Of a DNA stretch of 64,000 nt, positions 25,303 through 37,144 are shown in pieces. The notes beneath the pieces are model-generated. The model saw only the letters and a program-made list of their open reading frames with translations. It was not told the DNA's origin and made no database searches. Numbering within the stretch: position 1 is the stretch's first letter; the number at the start of each line of letters is the position of its first letter. The position numbers were made by a program, and so were the translations under genes. Location of the stretch: contig CAJYKU010000017.1 of assembly GCA_913775175.1 (NCBI GenBank), positions 1-64,000 on the forward strand, in the 5' to 3' direction. The DNA comes from an uncultured Pantoea sp. (GTDB taxonomy: Bacteria; Pseudomonadota; Gammaproteobacteria; Enterobacterales; Enterobacteriaceae).

Positions 25303-26064
25303 ATGGCCGACAGCATGTCTCAATACCAGCCGCCAGCACGGGCGACACTAAGAAAAGATGGATTTACCTTTAAGCAGTTTTTTGTAGCGCATGATCGCTG
25401 CGCCATGAAAGTGGGAACCGATGGCGTGCTGCTGGGAGCATGGGCACCGGTTGCCGGTGTACGGCGTATTCTGGATATTGGCTGCGGCAGCGGGTTAATT
25501 GCCCTGATGCTGGCACAGCGCACGCCAGCAGCTGTTACGCTGGATGCGGTAGAGCTTGAATCCGCGGCTGCGCGACAGGCAGAAGAGAATGTGCAGGCTT
25601 CTCCCTGGGCTGCGCGCATAACCGTGCATCAGGCAGATATTCAGAGCTGGAGCCGCGAATGCGAAAAGCGCTATTCGCTGATTGTCAGTAATCCGCCATT
25701 TTTTGTTCCTGGCATGGCGTCATCCAGTGCCGCGCGTGATACCGCCCGCAATACCGCATCGCTCGATCACGCCGATCTGCTACAGTGTGCGGCACAGCTT
25801 ATTGAAGAAGAGGGGCTCTTCTGCGTGGTGTTGCCGGTAGAGAGTGGTGAATCACTGATTGAGCTGGCGTGCGCTGAGGGCTGGCATTTGCGGTTACGTT
25901 ATGACGTTGCGCCCTATGCGCAGCGGCCGCCGAACCGTCTGGTGCTGGGCTTTTCCCCCACCGCGGGTGAATTGCTGCAGGAGCGGCTGGCTATTCGTAA
26001 TCAGGATAAAAGCTATTCCGCTGACTGGCTGAGTCTGGTCACTGATTTTTATCTTTTTCGCTAA
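25303..26064 (+). CDS. trmN6: tRNA1(Val) (adenine-37-N6)-methyltransferase TrmN6
   Basis: 253 aa with a Rossmann-fold SAM domain: GFTFKQFFVAHDRCAMKVGT at the N-terminus, motif I ILDIGCGSGLIALMLAQ near 55-71, and the catalytic LIVSNPPFFVPG near 125 (NPPF where E. coli has NPPY). It methylates N6 of A37 in tRNA1(Val). The frame is open from 25255; I prefer ATG at 25303, with GGTGA upstream, while 25315 is also possible. The usual neighbour nadB is missing to the right. Confidence 0.9.
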   Translation: MADSMSQYQPPARATLRKDGFTFKQFFVAHDRCAMKVGTDGVLLGAWAPVAGVRRILDIGCGSGLIALMLAQRTPAAVTLDAVELESAAARQAEENVQASPWAARITVHQADIQSWSRECEKRYSLIVSNPPFFVPGMASSSAARDTARNTASLDHADLLQCAAQLIEEEGLFCVVLPVESGESLIELACAEGWHLRLRYDVAPYAQRPPNRLVLGFSPTAGELLQERLAIRNQDKSYSADWLSLVTDFYLFR

Positions 26065-26149
26065 CAACGTGAGCCGTAAAGCGTGATGCAGAGTCAACCC
26101 GACAGCTACAGCGTCAAAAAATGTCGAATCTGCTGTTGCTCTGTCAGTT

Positions 26150-26236
26150 ATGCTGAAAAGAACGGTAATAAAGATGAAAAAGACAACGCCATACGTTACT
26201 CTGCCAGCAACTATCCGGTGGTGTAAAAATCCCTGA
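26150..26236 (+). CDS. rseD: rpoE leader peptide (RseD-like), N-terminally shortened
   Basis: A 28-codon frame, MLKRTVIKMKKTTPYVTLPA then TIRWCKNP and TGA, lies in the rpoE leader. It agrees with the C-terminal part of the E. coli RseD leader peptide as I remember it. Upstream in the same frame the resemblance continues (PTATASKNVESAVALSV) but no start codon precedes it before a TGA. A different frame offers ATG-CAG-AGT at 26092, which suggests a small indel near 26100. If it is translated, ATG at 26150 is the only candidate. In E. coli rseD translation influences rpoE expression. Confidence 0.6.
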   Translation: MLKRTVIKMKKTTPYVTLPATIRWCKNP

Positions 26237-26313
26237 GAGCGGGGCAGTTGCTACCCGGAAAATCCTCAACGCTAAGGCGATTGTGGTTCCTGTACGGAAA
26301 TAACAGGTCGTGG

Positions 26314-26341
26314 TGAACTTCACACCAGCACAGCACTCAAA
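26314..26341 (+). promoter_or_regulatory. Sigma-E-type autoregulatory promoter of rpoE
   Basis: tgaactt (26314-26320), 16-base spacer, tcaaa (26337-26341). It closely follows GGAACTT-N16-TCTAA of the E. coli rpoE promoter and lies about 80 bases before the rpoE start, downstream of the leader peptide. Confidence 0.6.
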
Positions 26342-26423
26342 GGGCATTCTGGCTTACGGGTATAACACGTTGTGCTGGCAGTCCACTTACGCATAAAAGA
26401 GTTTTGGGGAGATATTACCTCGG

Positions 26424-26999
26424 ATGAGCGAGCAGTTAACGGATCAGGTTCTCGTTGAGCGGGTTCAGAAAGGAGATCAAAAGTCATTTAACTTACTGGT
26501 GGTCCGATACCAGCATAAAGTGGCGAGCCTGGTTTCACGTTATGTCCCGTCGGGCGATGTGCCCGATGTGGTACAGGAGTCTTTTATTAAAGCGTATCGC
26601 GCCCTGGAGTCGTTCCGCGGAGATAGCGCTTTCTATACGTGGCTTTACCGTATCGCGGTAAACACGGCAAAAAATTATCTGGTGGCTCAGGGACGCCGCC
26701 CGCCTGCCAGCGACGTTGATGCAATTGATGCGGAAAACTTCGAAAGCGCGGGTGCGCTGAAAGAAATTTCGAACCCTGAGAACTTAATGTTGTCAGATGA
26801 ACTGAAACAAATTGTTTTTCGGACAATTGAGTCACTTCCTGAAGATCTCCGCATGGCTATCACGCTCAGAGAGCTGGATGGTCTAAGCTATGAAGAGATC
26901 GCAGCTATTATGGATTGCCCGGTCGGCACAGTTCGATCGCGCATATTTCGTGCCCGGGAAGCCATAGATAATAAAGTTCAACCGCTTATCCAACGTTAG
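26424..26999 (+). CDS. rpoE: RNA polymerase sigma-E factor RpoE
   Basis: 191 aa, an ECF sigma factor. Region 2 (KSFNLLVVRYQHKVASLVSR, then DVVQESFIKAYRALESFRGD) spans about 20-90; region 4 (LPEDLRMAITLRELDGLSYE, then IMDCPVGTVRSRIFRAREAI) about 135-185. It directs transcription of envelope-stress genes. It is first in the operon rpoE-rseA-rseB-rseC, with a leader carrying the RseD-like peptide and an autoregulated promoter. Confidence 0.98.
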   Translation: MSEQLTDQVLVERVQKGDQKSFNLLVVRYQHKVASLVSRYVPSGDVPDVVQESFIKAYRALESFRGDSAFYTWLYRIAVNTAKNYLVAQGRRPPASDVDAIDAENFESAGALKEISNPENLMLSDELKQIVFRTIESLPEDLRMAITLRELDGLSYEEIAAIMDCPVGTVRSRIFRAREAIDNKVQPLIQR

Positions 27000-27029
27000 T
27001 GATAACGGCTACTGAAAGGGTACCAAGGC

Positions 27030-27689
27030 ATGCAGAAAGAAAAACTTTCCGCTTTAATGGATGGTGAAACGTTAGATAGCGAGCTGCTCTCTTCGCTGTC
27101 AAAGGATGTCGAACTTCAAAAAAGCTGGGAGAGCTACCATCTTATTCGCGACACCCTGCGGGGTGATGTCAGCGAAGTGCTGCATTTCGATATCTCTGCA
27201 CGCGTGGCCGCAGCTATTGAAAATGAGCCGGTGTTCAAAGCCACACCACTGATCCCGGAAGCACAGCCTGAGCCATCAAGCTGGCAGAAAATGCCGTTCT
27301 GGCGTCGTGGCGGTAACTGGGTTGCCTCTGTTACGCAGATTGGCGTTGCAGCCTGCGTATCACTGGCCGTTATTGTTGGCGTTCAGCACTATAATGGGTC
27401 ATCTGCTGGCAACAATGTGGCTGAAACTTCCGATTCGCCAGCCTTTAATACGCTGCCGATGATGGGCAAAGCCTCGCCGGTAAGTCTGGGCGTTCCCTCT
27501 GACGCGTTTGATACCAACAGTTCCAGCCAGCAGGTGCAGGAGCAGCGCCGCCGCGTTAATGCGATGCTGCAGGATTACGAACTGCAGCGCCGTTTGCATG
27601 CCGATCAGGTGCAGTTTGAAAGCAGCGCGCCGCAGCAGGCACAGGCTACCGTTCCCGGAACTCAGTCGTTAGGGACACAACAGCAGTAA
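27030..27689 (+). CDS. rseA: Anti-sigma-E factor RseA
   Basis: 219 aa. The cytoplasmic N-terminus (residues 1-95, MQKEKLSALMDGETLDSELL) holds sigma-E. One membrane helix follows at about 100-120 (WVASVTQIGVAACVSLAVIV), then a periplasmic part rich in Gln/Ser that binds RseB and is cut by DegS and RseP under envelope stress. It overlaps rseB by one base (TAATG). Confidence 0.96.
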   Translation: MQKEKLSALMDGETLDSELLSSLSKDVELQKSWESYHLIRDTLRGDVSEVLHFDISARVAAAIENEPVFKATPLIPEAQPEPSSWQKMPFWRRGGNWVASVTQIGVAACVSLAVIVGVQHYNGSSAGNNVAETSDSPAFNTLPMMGKASPVSLGVPSDAFDTNSSSQQVQEQRRRVNAMLQDYELQRRLHADQVQFESSAPQQAQATVPGTQSLGTQQQ

Positions 27690-28645
27690 TGAAGCAGCTT
27701 TGGTGTGCCGTCAGCCTGCTGGCCGGCAGCCTGCTCTGGACCTCTACCGCCCCGGCACAGACGTCGTCTTCCGGGGCGTTATTGCAGCAGATGGAGCAGG
27801 CGACTCAAAATCTCAATTATGAATTCGCCTATATCAATGTCTCACGCCTGGGCATTGAATCGTTGCGCTATCGCCACGCAGTAGTAGACGATCGTGTATT
27901 TGCGCAGTTATTGCAGATGGATGGTCCGCGACGTGAGGTAATACAGCGCGGCAGCGATATCAGCTATTTTGAACCCGGACTTGATCCATTCTCGCTGCCG
28001 GGCAACCATATTATTGATGCTCTGCCATCGCTGATGTTTGCCGATTTCTCGCGGCTGGGAAGCGCTTATGACTTTGTGCCGGTCGGACGTTCGCGAATGG
28101 CCGATCAGATGTGCGAAGTGGTGCGCGTTGTCTCGCGTGACGGTACACGCTACAGCTATGTTGTCTGGCTTGATGTCGATACCAAACTGCCGCTGCGAAT
28201 CGATCTGCTGGATCGCGATGGTGAAACGCTGGAGCAGTTCCGCGTGATCAGCTTTGCTGTGGATGACGGCGTGCGTAATCTGATGCAGGGGCTGGAGAAA
28301 GCGAATCTGCCACCCTCTCTCTCGCTGCCTGCTGGCGATAAAACTGAGCTGAGCTGGCAGCCAGGCTGGATCCCGGCAGGAATGAAACTGATATCACAAA
28401 GTCGCCGCAATATGCCGGCCATGAATAAAACTGTGGAATCACGGCTTTACAGCGATGGCCTGTTTAGCTTTGCTATTAATCTTACCTCTGCTGATAAAAA
28501 CAGCACACCACAGCAATTGCGCACGGGACGTCGTACAGTTCAGACTCTGATACGTAATAATCAGGAAATCACCGTGGTTGGTGAGTTACCGCCAGCAACT
28601 GCGAAACGCATTGCCAGCAGCATAACCGCAGAGGCAAAAAAATGA
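27689..28645 (+). CDS. rseB: Sigma-E regulator RseB
   Basis: 318 aa, periplasmic. The Sec signal peptide (residues 1-23, LLAGSLLWTSTAPAQ) is followed by a LolA-like lipid/LPS-sensing domain (LLQQMEQATQNLNYEFAYIN, then DGPRREVIQRGSDISYFEPG) and a smaller C-terminal domain that contacts RseA. It protects RseA from DegS until LPS intermediates displace it. It overlaps rseC by four bases (ATGA). Confidence 0.96.
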   Translation: MKQLWCAVSLLAGSLLWTSTAPAQTSSSGALLQQMEQATQNLNYEFAYINVSRLGIESLRYRHAVVDDRVFAQLLQMDGPRREVIQRGSDISYFEPGLDPFSLPGNHIIDALPSLMFADFSRLGSAYDFVPVGRSRMADQMCEVVRVVSRDGTRYSYVVWLDVDTKLPLRIDLLDRDGETLEQFRVISFAVDDGVRNLMQGLEKANLPPSLSLPAGDKTELSWQPGWIPAGMKLISQSRRNMPAMNKTVESRLYSDGLFSFAINLTSADKNSTPQQLRTGRRTVQTLIRNNQEITVVGELPPATAKRIASSITAEAKK

Positions 28646-29106
28646 TGAGAGAGTGGGCCACCGTAGTGGCATGGCAGGATGGTGTTGCAACGCTACACTC
28701 AGAAGCGAAAACCTCCTGTAACAGCTGTTCAGCGCGCAAAGGCTGCGGCAGCCATGCGCTGAACAAGCTGGGGCCAAAAAATGCGCACGTTATGACAATT
28801 GCCAGTGCCGAGCCACTGCAGCCGGGCCAGCGTATTGAGCTGGGTATCCGCGAAAGCAGCCTGCTGGGTTCTGCGCTGCTGGTCTATATGACGCCGCTGT
28901 TTGGTTTGTTTGCCGTGGCAGGCCTGTTTCAGATGCTGTTCCACAGCGACCTCGCTGCTGCCTGCGGTGCGCTGCTGGGGGGTATCGGCGGCTTTATCAT
29001 TGCCAAAGGGGTATCTTCCCGTTTTGGTGAACGTGAAGCCTTTCAGCCAGTGATCCTCAGCGTGGCACTCCCGCCTGATGCGCTGCGTGTGGAAGATGTC
29101 AGCTAA
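28642..29106 (+). CDS. rseC: SoxR-reducing/sigma-E system protein RseC
   Basis: 154 aa with a cysteine cluster in the N-terminal soluble part (CNSCSARKGCG, residues 27-37) and two membrane helices (LLGSALLVYMTPLFGLFAVA and ACGALLGGIGGFIIAKGV, about 74-130). It belongs to the RseC/RsxC-linked family involved in SoxR reduction. It is last in the rpoE operon; 218 bases to lepA hold the promoter for the next operon. Confidence 0.94.
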   Translation: MMREWATVVAWQDGVATLHSEAKTSCNSCSARKGCGSHALNKLGPKNAHVMTIASAEPLQPGQRIELGIRESSLLGSALLVYMTPLFGLFAVAGLFQMLFHSDLAAACGALLGGIGGFIIAKGVSSRFGEREAFQPVILSVALPPDALRVEDVS

Positions 29107-29324
29107 TCCCTGTCAGGGCCGCCTGCTGCGCGGCCATTTCATTTTATCTTAGCCGCTGAAATCTGTTGCAAATCCCACAGGTTCCATTCTTTAACGCGCG
29201 GCGTTAACAGTGTAATATGCGACGTCATTAATGAGGCCGACAGGGTTCCGGGTAAGGCTCGCCTGCCTGAATGTGTCTGTGCTCACGTTTTCAACTGATT
29301 TTCTACGTGAAGATATTCATATAA

Positions 29325-31124
29325 ATGAAGCACATACGAAATTTCTCTATTATTGCTCACATTGACCACGGCAAATCAACGCTCTCTGACCGTCTGATTC
29401 AGATTTGTGGTGGCCTGAGCGATCGTGAGATGGCGGCGCAGGTTCTCGATTCCATGGATCTGGAGCGCGAGCGCGGCATTACGATTAAAGCGCAGAGCGT
29501 CACGCTCGATTACACAGCGCCAGACGGTGAAACTTACCAGCTCAATTTTATCGACACCCCGGGCCACGTAGACTTCTCGTATGAAGTTTCCCGCTCGCTG
29601 GCGGCCTGTGAAGGCGCGCTGCTGGTGGTTGATGCCGGGCAGGGCGTTGAAGCACAGACACTGGCTAACTGCTACACCGCCATGGAAATGGATCTGGAAG
29701 TTGTACCGGTTTTAAACAAAATCGACCTGCCTGCTGCCGATCCTGAGCGTGTGGCTGAAGAGATTGAAGATATTGTCGGCATTGATGCTGTTGATGCGGT
29801 GCGCTGCTCTGCAAAGACCGGTATCGGTGTTCCGGATGTGCTGGAGCGTCTGGTGCGCGATATCCCGGCACCAGAAGGCGATCCGGATGGCCCGCTGCAG
29901 GCATTGATCATCGACTCCTGGTTCGATAACTATCTGGGCGTGGTATCACTAATCCGTATTAAAAATGGTACGCTGCGCAAGGGTGAAAAGGTCAAAGTCA
30001 TGAGTACCGGTCAGGTCTACAATGCAGACCGTCTGGGGATCTTTACGCCAAAACAGGTTGATCGCACCGAACTGAAGTGCGGAGAAGTAGGCTGGCTGGT
30101 TTGTGCTATCAAAGATATTCTTGGCGCGCCGGTCGGCGATACCCTGACGCTGCAGCGTAATCCGGCAGACAAAGCGTTGCCAGGCTTTAAAAAGGTTAAA
30201 CCGCAGGTTTATGCCGGTCTCTTCCCGGTCAGCTCTGATGATTATGAAGCGTTCCGTGATGCGCTCGGCAAGCTGAGCCTGAACGATGCGTCTCTGTTCT
30301 ATGAGCCAGAGAGTTCAACCGCGCTGGGCTTTGGTTTCCGTTGCGGCTTCCTGGGTCTGCTGCATATGGAGATCATTCAGGAGCGTCTGGAGCGTGAATA
30401 CGATCTCGATCTGATCACCACAGCACCCACCGTGGTTTATGAAGTGGAAACCACAGATGGTGAAGTGGTCTATGTGGATAGCCCATCCAAGCTGCCGCCG
30501 CTTAACAACATTGAAGAGCTGCGCGAGCCGATTGCTGAGTGTCACATGCTGCTGCCGCAGGAGTATCTGGGCAATGTGATTACACTCTGCGTGGAGAAAC
30601 GCGGCGTGCAGACCAACATGGTCTATCACGGCAATCAGGTTGCGCTGACCTACGATATTCCGATGGCGGAAGTGGTGCTCGATTTCTTTGACCGTCTGAA
30701 ATCGACCTCGCGTGGCTATGCATCGCTGGATTACAACTTCAAGCGTTTCCAGGCTTCTGACATGGTGCGTGTGGATGTGCTTATTAACGCCGAGCGTGTG
30801 GATGCACTGGCGCTGATCACACACCGCGATAACTCACAGTATCGTGGCCGTGAACTGGTGGAGAAGATGAAAGATCTGATCCCGCGTCAGCAGTTTGATA
30901 TTGCGATTCAGGCCGCGATTGGTAACCACATTATCGCGCGTTCAACCGTGAAACAGCTGCGTAAAAACGTTCTGGCGAAATGCTATGGCGGTGACGTAAG
31001 CCGTAAGAAAAAACTGCTGCAGAAACAGAAAGATGGTAAGAAGCGCATGAAGCAGGTTGGTAACGTTGAACTGCCGCAGGAAGCCTTCCTCGCCATTCTG
31101 CATGTCGGTAAAGACAGCAAATAA
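29325..31124 (+). CDS. lepA: Elongation factor 4 (LepA)
   Basis: 599 aa, the exact E. coli length. GTPase motifs are [16 protein letters not shown] near 10, [18 protein letters not shown] near 75 and [12 protein letters not shown] near 130. EF-G-like domains and the LepA-specific C-terminal domain ([20 protein letters not shown]) follow. It is a ribosome-associated GTPase linked to initiation and assembly, first in an operon with lepB 9 bases downstream. Confidence 0.98.
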   Translation: MKHIRNFSIIAHIDHGKSTLSDRLIQICGGLSDREMAAQVLDSMDLERERGITIKAQSVTLDYTAPDGETYQLNFIDTPGHVDFSYEVSRSLAACEGALLVVDAGQGVEAQTLANCYTAMEMDLEVVPVLNKIDLPAADPERVAEEIEDIVGIDAVDAVRCSAKTGIGVPDVLERLVRDIPAPEGDPDGPLQALIIDSWFDNYLGVVSLIRIKNGTLRKGEKVKVMSTGQVYNADRLGIFTPKQVDRTELKCGEVGWLVCAIKDILGAPVGDTLTLQRNPADKALPGFKKVKPQVYAGLFPVSSDDYEAFRDALGKLSLNDASLFYEPESSTALGFGFRCGFLGLLHMEIIQERLEREYDLDLITTAPTVVYEVETTDGEVVYVDSPSKLPPLNNIEELREPIAECHMLLPQEYLGNVITLCVEKRGVQTNMVYHGNQVALTYDIPMAEVVLDFFDRLKSTSRGYASLDYNFKRFQASDMVRVDVLINAERVDALALITHRDNSQYRGRELVEKMKDLIPRQQFDIAIQAAIGNHIIARSTVKQLRKNVLAKCYGGDVSRKKKLLQKQKDGKKRMKQVGNVELPQEAFLAILHVGKDSK

Positions 31125-31133
31125 GGAATTGTA

Positions 31134-32899
<1,766 letters not shown>

Positions 32900-32948
32900 A
32901 TTTGTTTTATCACAGCGCCATCCCGGCGCTGATTAAGTCAGGACCCGA

Positions 32949-33854
32949 ATGAGCGAACACGAAACTTATTGCGGCTTTGTCGCGATTGTAGGCCGGCCTA
33001 ATGTCGGTAAATCAACCTTACTGAACCAGCTGCTGGGTCAGAAGGTCTCGATCACCTCACGCAAGCCGCAAACCACGCGTCACCGTATCATGGGTATTCA
33101 TACCGAAGGCGCTTATCAGACAATTTATGTCGATACGCCCGGTCTGCATATGGAAGAGAAGCGGGCGATTAACCGTCTGATGAACCGTGCTGCCAGCAGC
33201 TCTATCGGCGATGTGGAACTGGTTGTCTTTGTTGTTGAAGGCACACGCTGGACGCCGGATGATGAAATGGTACTCAACAAACTGCGCGACGGTAAAGCAC
33301 CCGTGGTACTGGCAGTCAACAAAGTTGATAACATTCAGGATAAAACCATTCTGCTGCCACATCTGCAATTTTTAAGTCAGCAGATGAACTTCCTGGATAT
33401 TGTGCCGATCTCTGCGGAAACCGGAAAAAATGTGGATACCATTGCGGAGATCGCCCGTAAGCGCCTGCCGCTGGCGGATCATCACTTCCCGGAAGATTAC
33501 ATCACCGACCGCTCACAGCGCTTTATGGCCTCTGAAATCATCCGTGAAAAGCTGATGCGTTTTCTCGGCGCCGAGCTGCCTTACTCCGTTACCGTGGAGA
33601 TTGAGCAGTTTGTCGCCAACGAGCGCGGTGGCTATGATATCAATGGGCTGATTCTGGTTGAGCGCGAAGGCCAGAAAAAGATGGTGATCGGCAATAAAGG
33701 TTCCAAAATCAAAACCATCGGCATTGAAGCACGACGCGACATGGAAGAGATGTTCGAAGCGAAAGTCCATCTCGAACTCTGGGTTAAAGTTAAATCAGGC
33801 TGGGCAGATGACGAGCGTGCGCTGCGTAGCCTGGGCTATACAGACGATCTCTGA
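32949..33854 (+). CDS. era: GTPase Era
   Basis: 301 aa. The GTPase domain shows [18 protein letters not shown] near 14, the DTPGLH switch near 62 and NKVD near 124. The C-terminal KH domain ([20 protein letters not shown]) binds the 3' end of 16S rRNA. Era checks 30S maturation. It sits between rnc and recO in the conserved rnc-era-recO operon. Confidence 0.98.
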   Translation: MSEHETYCGFVAIVGRPNVGKSTLLNQLLGQKVSITSRKPQTTRHRIMGIHTEGAYQTIYVDTPGLHMEEKRAINRLMNRAASSSIGDVELVVFVVEGTRWTPDDEMVLNKLRDGKAPVVLAVNKVDNIQDKTILLPHLQFLSQQMNFLDIVPISAETGKNVDTIAEIARKRLPLADHHFPEDYITDRSQRFMASEIIREKLMRFLGAELPYSVTVEIEQFVANERGGYDINGLILVEREGQKKMVIGNKGSKIKTIGIEARRDMEEMFEAKVHLELWVKVKSGWADDERALRSLGYTDDL

Positions 33855-33857
33855 TTG

Positions 33858-34586
33858 ATGGAGGGCTGGCAACGTGCGTTTGTGCTGCATAGTCGTCCCT
33901 ACAGCGAAACCAGCCTGCTGCTCGATCTGTTTACCGAAAGTCAGGGACGCGTTCGCGTCCTGGCTAAAGGGGCACGTTCGCGCCGTTCTCAGCTCAAAGG
34001 CACGCTGCAACCTTTTACACCGCTGCTGGTGCGCTGGGGCGGGCGCGGCGAAGTAAAAACGCTGCGCAATGCGGAGGCGGTCTCCCTGGCGCTGCCGCTG
34101 AGTGGGATCGCGCTCTATTGTGGTCTCTATGTCAACGAGCTTCTGTCGCGCGTGCTGGAGCAGCAGATCCCCTTTTCGGAACTCTTCTTTGACTATCTGA
34201 ACTGCGTTCAGGCGCTGGCGGCGGACACGGCATCTCCTGAGCCGGCCCTGCGTCGCTTTGAGCTGGCGCTGCTTGGCCATCTTGGCTATGGCGTGGATTT
34301 CCTGCACTGCGCCGGCAGCGGTGAGCCGATCAGTGATGCCATGACCTACAGCTATCGCGAGGAGAAAGGCTTTATCGCCAGTCTGGTGGTGGGTCAGCGC
34401 AGCTTTACCGGATCTGAACTACGGGCACTCGCCACCCGCAACTTTCCCGATGCTGCCAGCCTGCGTGCCGCCAAGCGCTTTACGCGTATGGCGCTGAAGC
34501 CTTACCTTGGCGGCAAGCCGCTGAAAAGTCAGGAGCTGTTTCGCCAGTTTATCCCGAAAAAAAGGCCCGATGCCCCGCAGCAGTAG
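33858..34586 (+). CDS. recO: DNA repair protein RecO
   Basis: 242 aa. The N-terminal OB fold ([20 protein letters not shown], then [19 protein letters not shown]) and helical C-terminal part ([20 protein letters not shown]) are close to E. coli. RecO helps load RecA on gapped DNA with RecF and RecR. The ATG at 33858 follows the era stop after three bases; a TTG just before it is ignored. Confidence 0.97.
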   Translation: MEGWQRAFVLHSRPYSETSLLLDLFTESQGRVRVLAKGARSRRSQLKGTLQPFTPLLVRWGGRGEVKTLRNAEAVSLALPLSGIALYCGLYVNELLSRVLEQQIPFSELFFDYLNCVQALAADTASPEPALRRFELALLGHLGYGVDFLHCAGSGEPISDAMTYSYREEKGFIASLVVGQRSFTGSELRALATRNFPDAASLRAAKRFTRMALKPYLGGKPLKSQELFRQFIPKKRPDAPQQ

Positions 34587-34656
34587 CGGCGGTCATACCA
34601 TCTCAGCCAGCCATCATGCTAGACTGCCTCTTCTTTGAATCAGGAGAGATGTCGTC

Positions 34657-35388
34657 ATGGCTGAGTTGCTGTTGGGTGTGAATATCGATCATATTGCTAC
34701 CGTGCGTAATGCACGAGGTACGCACTATCCGGATCCGGTACAGGCGGCATTTGTTGCTGAACAGGCGGGTGCAGAGGGTATTACTGTGCATCTGCGTGAG
34801 GATCGCCGTCATATCACCGATCGCGATGTGCGCATCCTGCGTGAAACCATTCAGACGCGCATGAATCTTGAGATGGCAGTTACCGATGAGATGGTGGCAA
34901 TTGCCTGTGAGATCAAACCGCAGTTTGTCTGCCTGGTGCCAGAAAAGCGTCAGGAGGTGACGACCGAGGGGGGACTGGATGTTGCCGGTCAGCTGGAGAG
35001 CGTGACGGCAGCAGTAAGCCGGCTGTCAGCCGCGGGCATTCTGGTATCGCTGTTTATTGACGCCGATCGCCAGCAGATTGATGCGGCGGTAGCCAGCGGT
35101 GCGCCCTATATCGAAATTCATACCGGTGCATACGCTGACGCAGCGGAAGGGCAGGCGCGTGAAGCAGAGCTGCAGCGTATTCGTGAAGCGGCCCGCTATG
35201 CCGCCGGACAGGGGCTGAAAGTCAATGCCGGTCACGGTCTGACCTACCACAATGTGCAGCCAATTGCTGCACTGCCAGAGATGCATGAGCTGAATATCGG
35301 ACACGCCATTATTGGTCGTGCGCTGTTCAGTGGCCTGGCGGATGCGGTAGCTGAGATGAAGCAGCTGATGCGGGAAGCGCGTCGCTGA
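34657..35388 (+). CDS. pdxJ: Pyridoxine 5'-phosphate synthase
   Basis: 243 aa, a TIM barrel. [20 protein letters not shown] at the N-terminus, [20 protein letters not shown] near 36-55, and [19 protein letters not shown] near 185-205 with the catalytic His. It condenses 1-deoxyxylulose 5-phosphate with 3-amino-1-hydroxyacetone phosphate to PNP in vitamin B6 synthesis. It overlaps acpS by one base (TGATG). Confidence 0.98.
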   Translation: MAELLLGVNIDHIATVRNARGTHYPDPVQAAFVAEQAGAEGITVHLREDRRHITDRDVRILRETIQTRMNLEMAVTDEMVAIACEIKPQFVCLVPEKRQEVTTEGGLDVAGQLESVTAAVSRLSAAGILVSLFIDADRQQIDAAVASGAPYIEIHTGAYADAAEGQAREAELQRIREAARYAAGQGLKVNAGHGLTYHNVQPIAALPEMHELNIGHAIIGRALFSGLADAVAEMKQLMREARR

Positions 35389-35768
35389 TGGCTATTCTTG
35401 GCCTTGGCAGCGATATCGTGGAGATTGAGCGTATCGCCGGCGTTATTGAACGCTCCGGCGACCGCCTGGCGCGTCGTGTACTGAGTAAGGCCGAGTGGCA
35501 ACAGTATCAGGCGCATCAGCAGCCGGTACGCTTTCTCGCCAAGCGTTTTGCGGTCAAAGAGGCGGCTGCTAAAGCATTTGGCACCGGTATTCGCGGCGGC
35601 CTGGCGTTTAATCAGTTTGAGGTATTCAATGATGCGCTGGGCAAGCCGGGCCTACGTTTCTTTGAGCAGGCCAGCGTTATAGCCGCGCGGCTTGGTGTGC
35701 AGCGCGTGCATGTGACACTGGCAGATGAACGTCACTACGCCTGCGCTACGGTGATCATTGAAGATTAA
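35388..35768 (+). CDS. acpS: Holo-[acyl-carrier-protein] synthase
   Basis: 126 aa. The Mg-binding [17 protein letters not shown] is at the N-terminus and the [20 protein letters not shown] motif near 47-66. It transfers 4'-phosphopantetheine from CoA to ACP. It is the last gene of the rnc-era-recO-pdxJ-acpS string and converges with yfhL only 12 bases away. Confidence 0.97.
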   Translation: MAILGLGSDIVEIERIAGVIERSGDRLARRVLSKAEWQQYQAHQQPVRFLAKRFAVKEAAAKAFGTGIRGGLAFNQFEVFNDALGKPGLRFFEQASVIAARLGVQRVHVTLADERHYACATVIIED

Positions 35769-35780
35769 CTGCGGCACCGC

Positions 35781-36032
35781 TTAATGCGGATGCAGCTGCA
35801 CAAATTTCTCCCATAGCGCGTCGCGGCTCTCGGAATAGCGTGGGTCGCGAATGATCGTATTGTCGATTGGGCAAACGCTCTGGCAGGTCGGTATCGCATA
35901 GTGACCCACACATTCAGTGCAGCGCGTCGCATCGATTTCATAGATCTCATCGCCCAGCGCAATAGCCTGATTAGGGCATTCCGGCTCGCACATATCGCAG
36001 TTGATACAGTTGCTGATGATTAGTAACGCCAT
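35781..36032 (-). CDS. yfhL: YfhL-type 2[4Fe-4S] ferredoxin
   Basis: 83 aa. The first cluster motif is CINCDMCEPECPNQAI (Cys9-Cys19 area), the second CTECVGHYAIPTCQSVCP with the long insertion typical of Alvin-type ferredoxins. It is a low-potential electron carrier of uncertain partner. It is notable in a genome lacking the isc scaffold genes nearby, since it must still receive [4Fe-4S] clusters. Confidence 0.95.
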   Translation of the reverse strand: MALLIISNCINCDMCEPECPNQAIALGDEIYEIDATRCTECVGHYAIPTCQSVCPIDNTIIRDPRYSESRDALWEKFVQLHPH

Positions 36033-36088
36033 ACTCCGCTTCCGTTAATCCATAATAAATGCACGGGTATTATAAACTGGTTACGTGA

Positions 36089-36928
36089 CTATATCAGCTT
36101 TTTCACCAGCGCCTCGCTATGCCGGATATGGCTTGAGGCGCGTTCAGGATCATTTTGCACCAGCGCCATAAACAGCAGGTCACTCAGCGCAAGCTGTGCG
36201 CTGGTGGAGGAGATGGCGGCACTGCGGGTACTCTGCTCCTCTGCCACGGTATAGAGACAGATTGATGCGCACTGCTGCAGCGAGTTGGGCGTAAAACCGG
36301 TAAATGCCACCACATCGGCACCTACCGCAGCGGCCTCCTGAGCAGCCAGATTGATTTCGCGCCGCTCCCCGGTATAGGAAATTGCCAGCAGCACATCGCC
36401 TGGCGCCATCGCCTGAACGCTGGCGAGCAGGGCGTGCATATCCTGTTCAGCCACAGCATTAATGCCGATTTTCATTAGCTTCCATGAAAAATCCTTTGCT
36501 ACCAGGCCTGAGGCACCAATACCCACCAGCAAAATGCGGTTCGCGTTTTTCAGCAGATGCAGCGTCTCCATCAGCTTCTCTTCGCTATTGATATCCAGCG
36601 TGGCGCGAATAGCGGAAATTTTCTCTGTCAGCAGCTTCTCACCGACGGTTTTCAGCGGATCGTCACTAAGAATATGATTATGCACCGTAATGGCATCGTG
36701 TTCAGCCAGCGACTCACTCAGCGCCAGCTTTAGCGCCGGAAATCCTTTATACCCCAGCTTTTGCGCAAACTTAACCACGCTGGACTGACTCACCCCCGCC
36801 TCTTCAGCCAGCTTTTGTGAACTGAGATGACGCGCCCGGTCGGGCTGTGACAGCAAAAAATCGGCCAGCCGGCGCTCGTTCAGCGCCAGTCGGGGATAAA
36901 GCTGACGTATTCGCAGCAATGAACTCAT
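36089..36928 (-). CDS. yfhH: MurR/RpiR-family regulator YfhH
   Basis: 279 aa. An N-terminal RpiR helix-turn-helix (RLADFLLSQPDRARHLSSQK, then AGVSQSSVVKFAQKLGYKGF) is followed by a SIS sugar-phosphate domain from about 125 (NRILLVGIGASGLVAKDFSW, then ISYTGERREINLAAQ). It probably represses genes of sugar-phosphate or amino-sugar use; the ligand is unknown. The 216 bases upstream separate it from divergent pgpC. Confidence 0.92.
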   Translation of the reverse strand: MSSLLRIRQLYPRLALNERRLADFLLSQPDRARHLSSQKLAEEAGVSQSSVVKFAQKLGYKGFPALKLALSESLAEHDAITVHNHILSDDPLKTVGEKLLTEKISAIRATLDINSEEKLMETLHLLKNANRILLVGIGASGLVAKDFSWKLMKIGINAVAEQDMHALLASVQAMAPGDVLLAISYTGERREINLAAQEAAAVGADVVAFTGFTPNSLQQCASICLYTVAEEQSTRSAAISSTSAQLALSDLLFMALVQNDPERASSHIRHSEALVKKLI

Positions 36929-37144
36929 GTTCGATCCTTAATCCCTGTTTCGCTTCAGGCAGCGCCCGAACCCGATCTGGCTTTCAGCACGCTGCATAAA
37001 AAGTCACTATTAACGCTCTGTGTCACAGAGAATAAACTATTCAGGGAGCTTTGTAGCCACTGGAATTAAAAATCACAGCTTCGCTCTGCGGGCGGTTGCT
37101 GGCTACACTGTAGAGCAGCATCGGGTTTTGAAAAGGAGAGAGGG

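Noticed and set aside
26065..26423. Remnant of nadB between trmN6 and rpoE
   Set aside because: I looked on the minus strand for L-aspartate oxidase motifs and found none; the stretch is accounted for by the rpoE leader and promoter.
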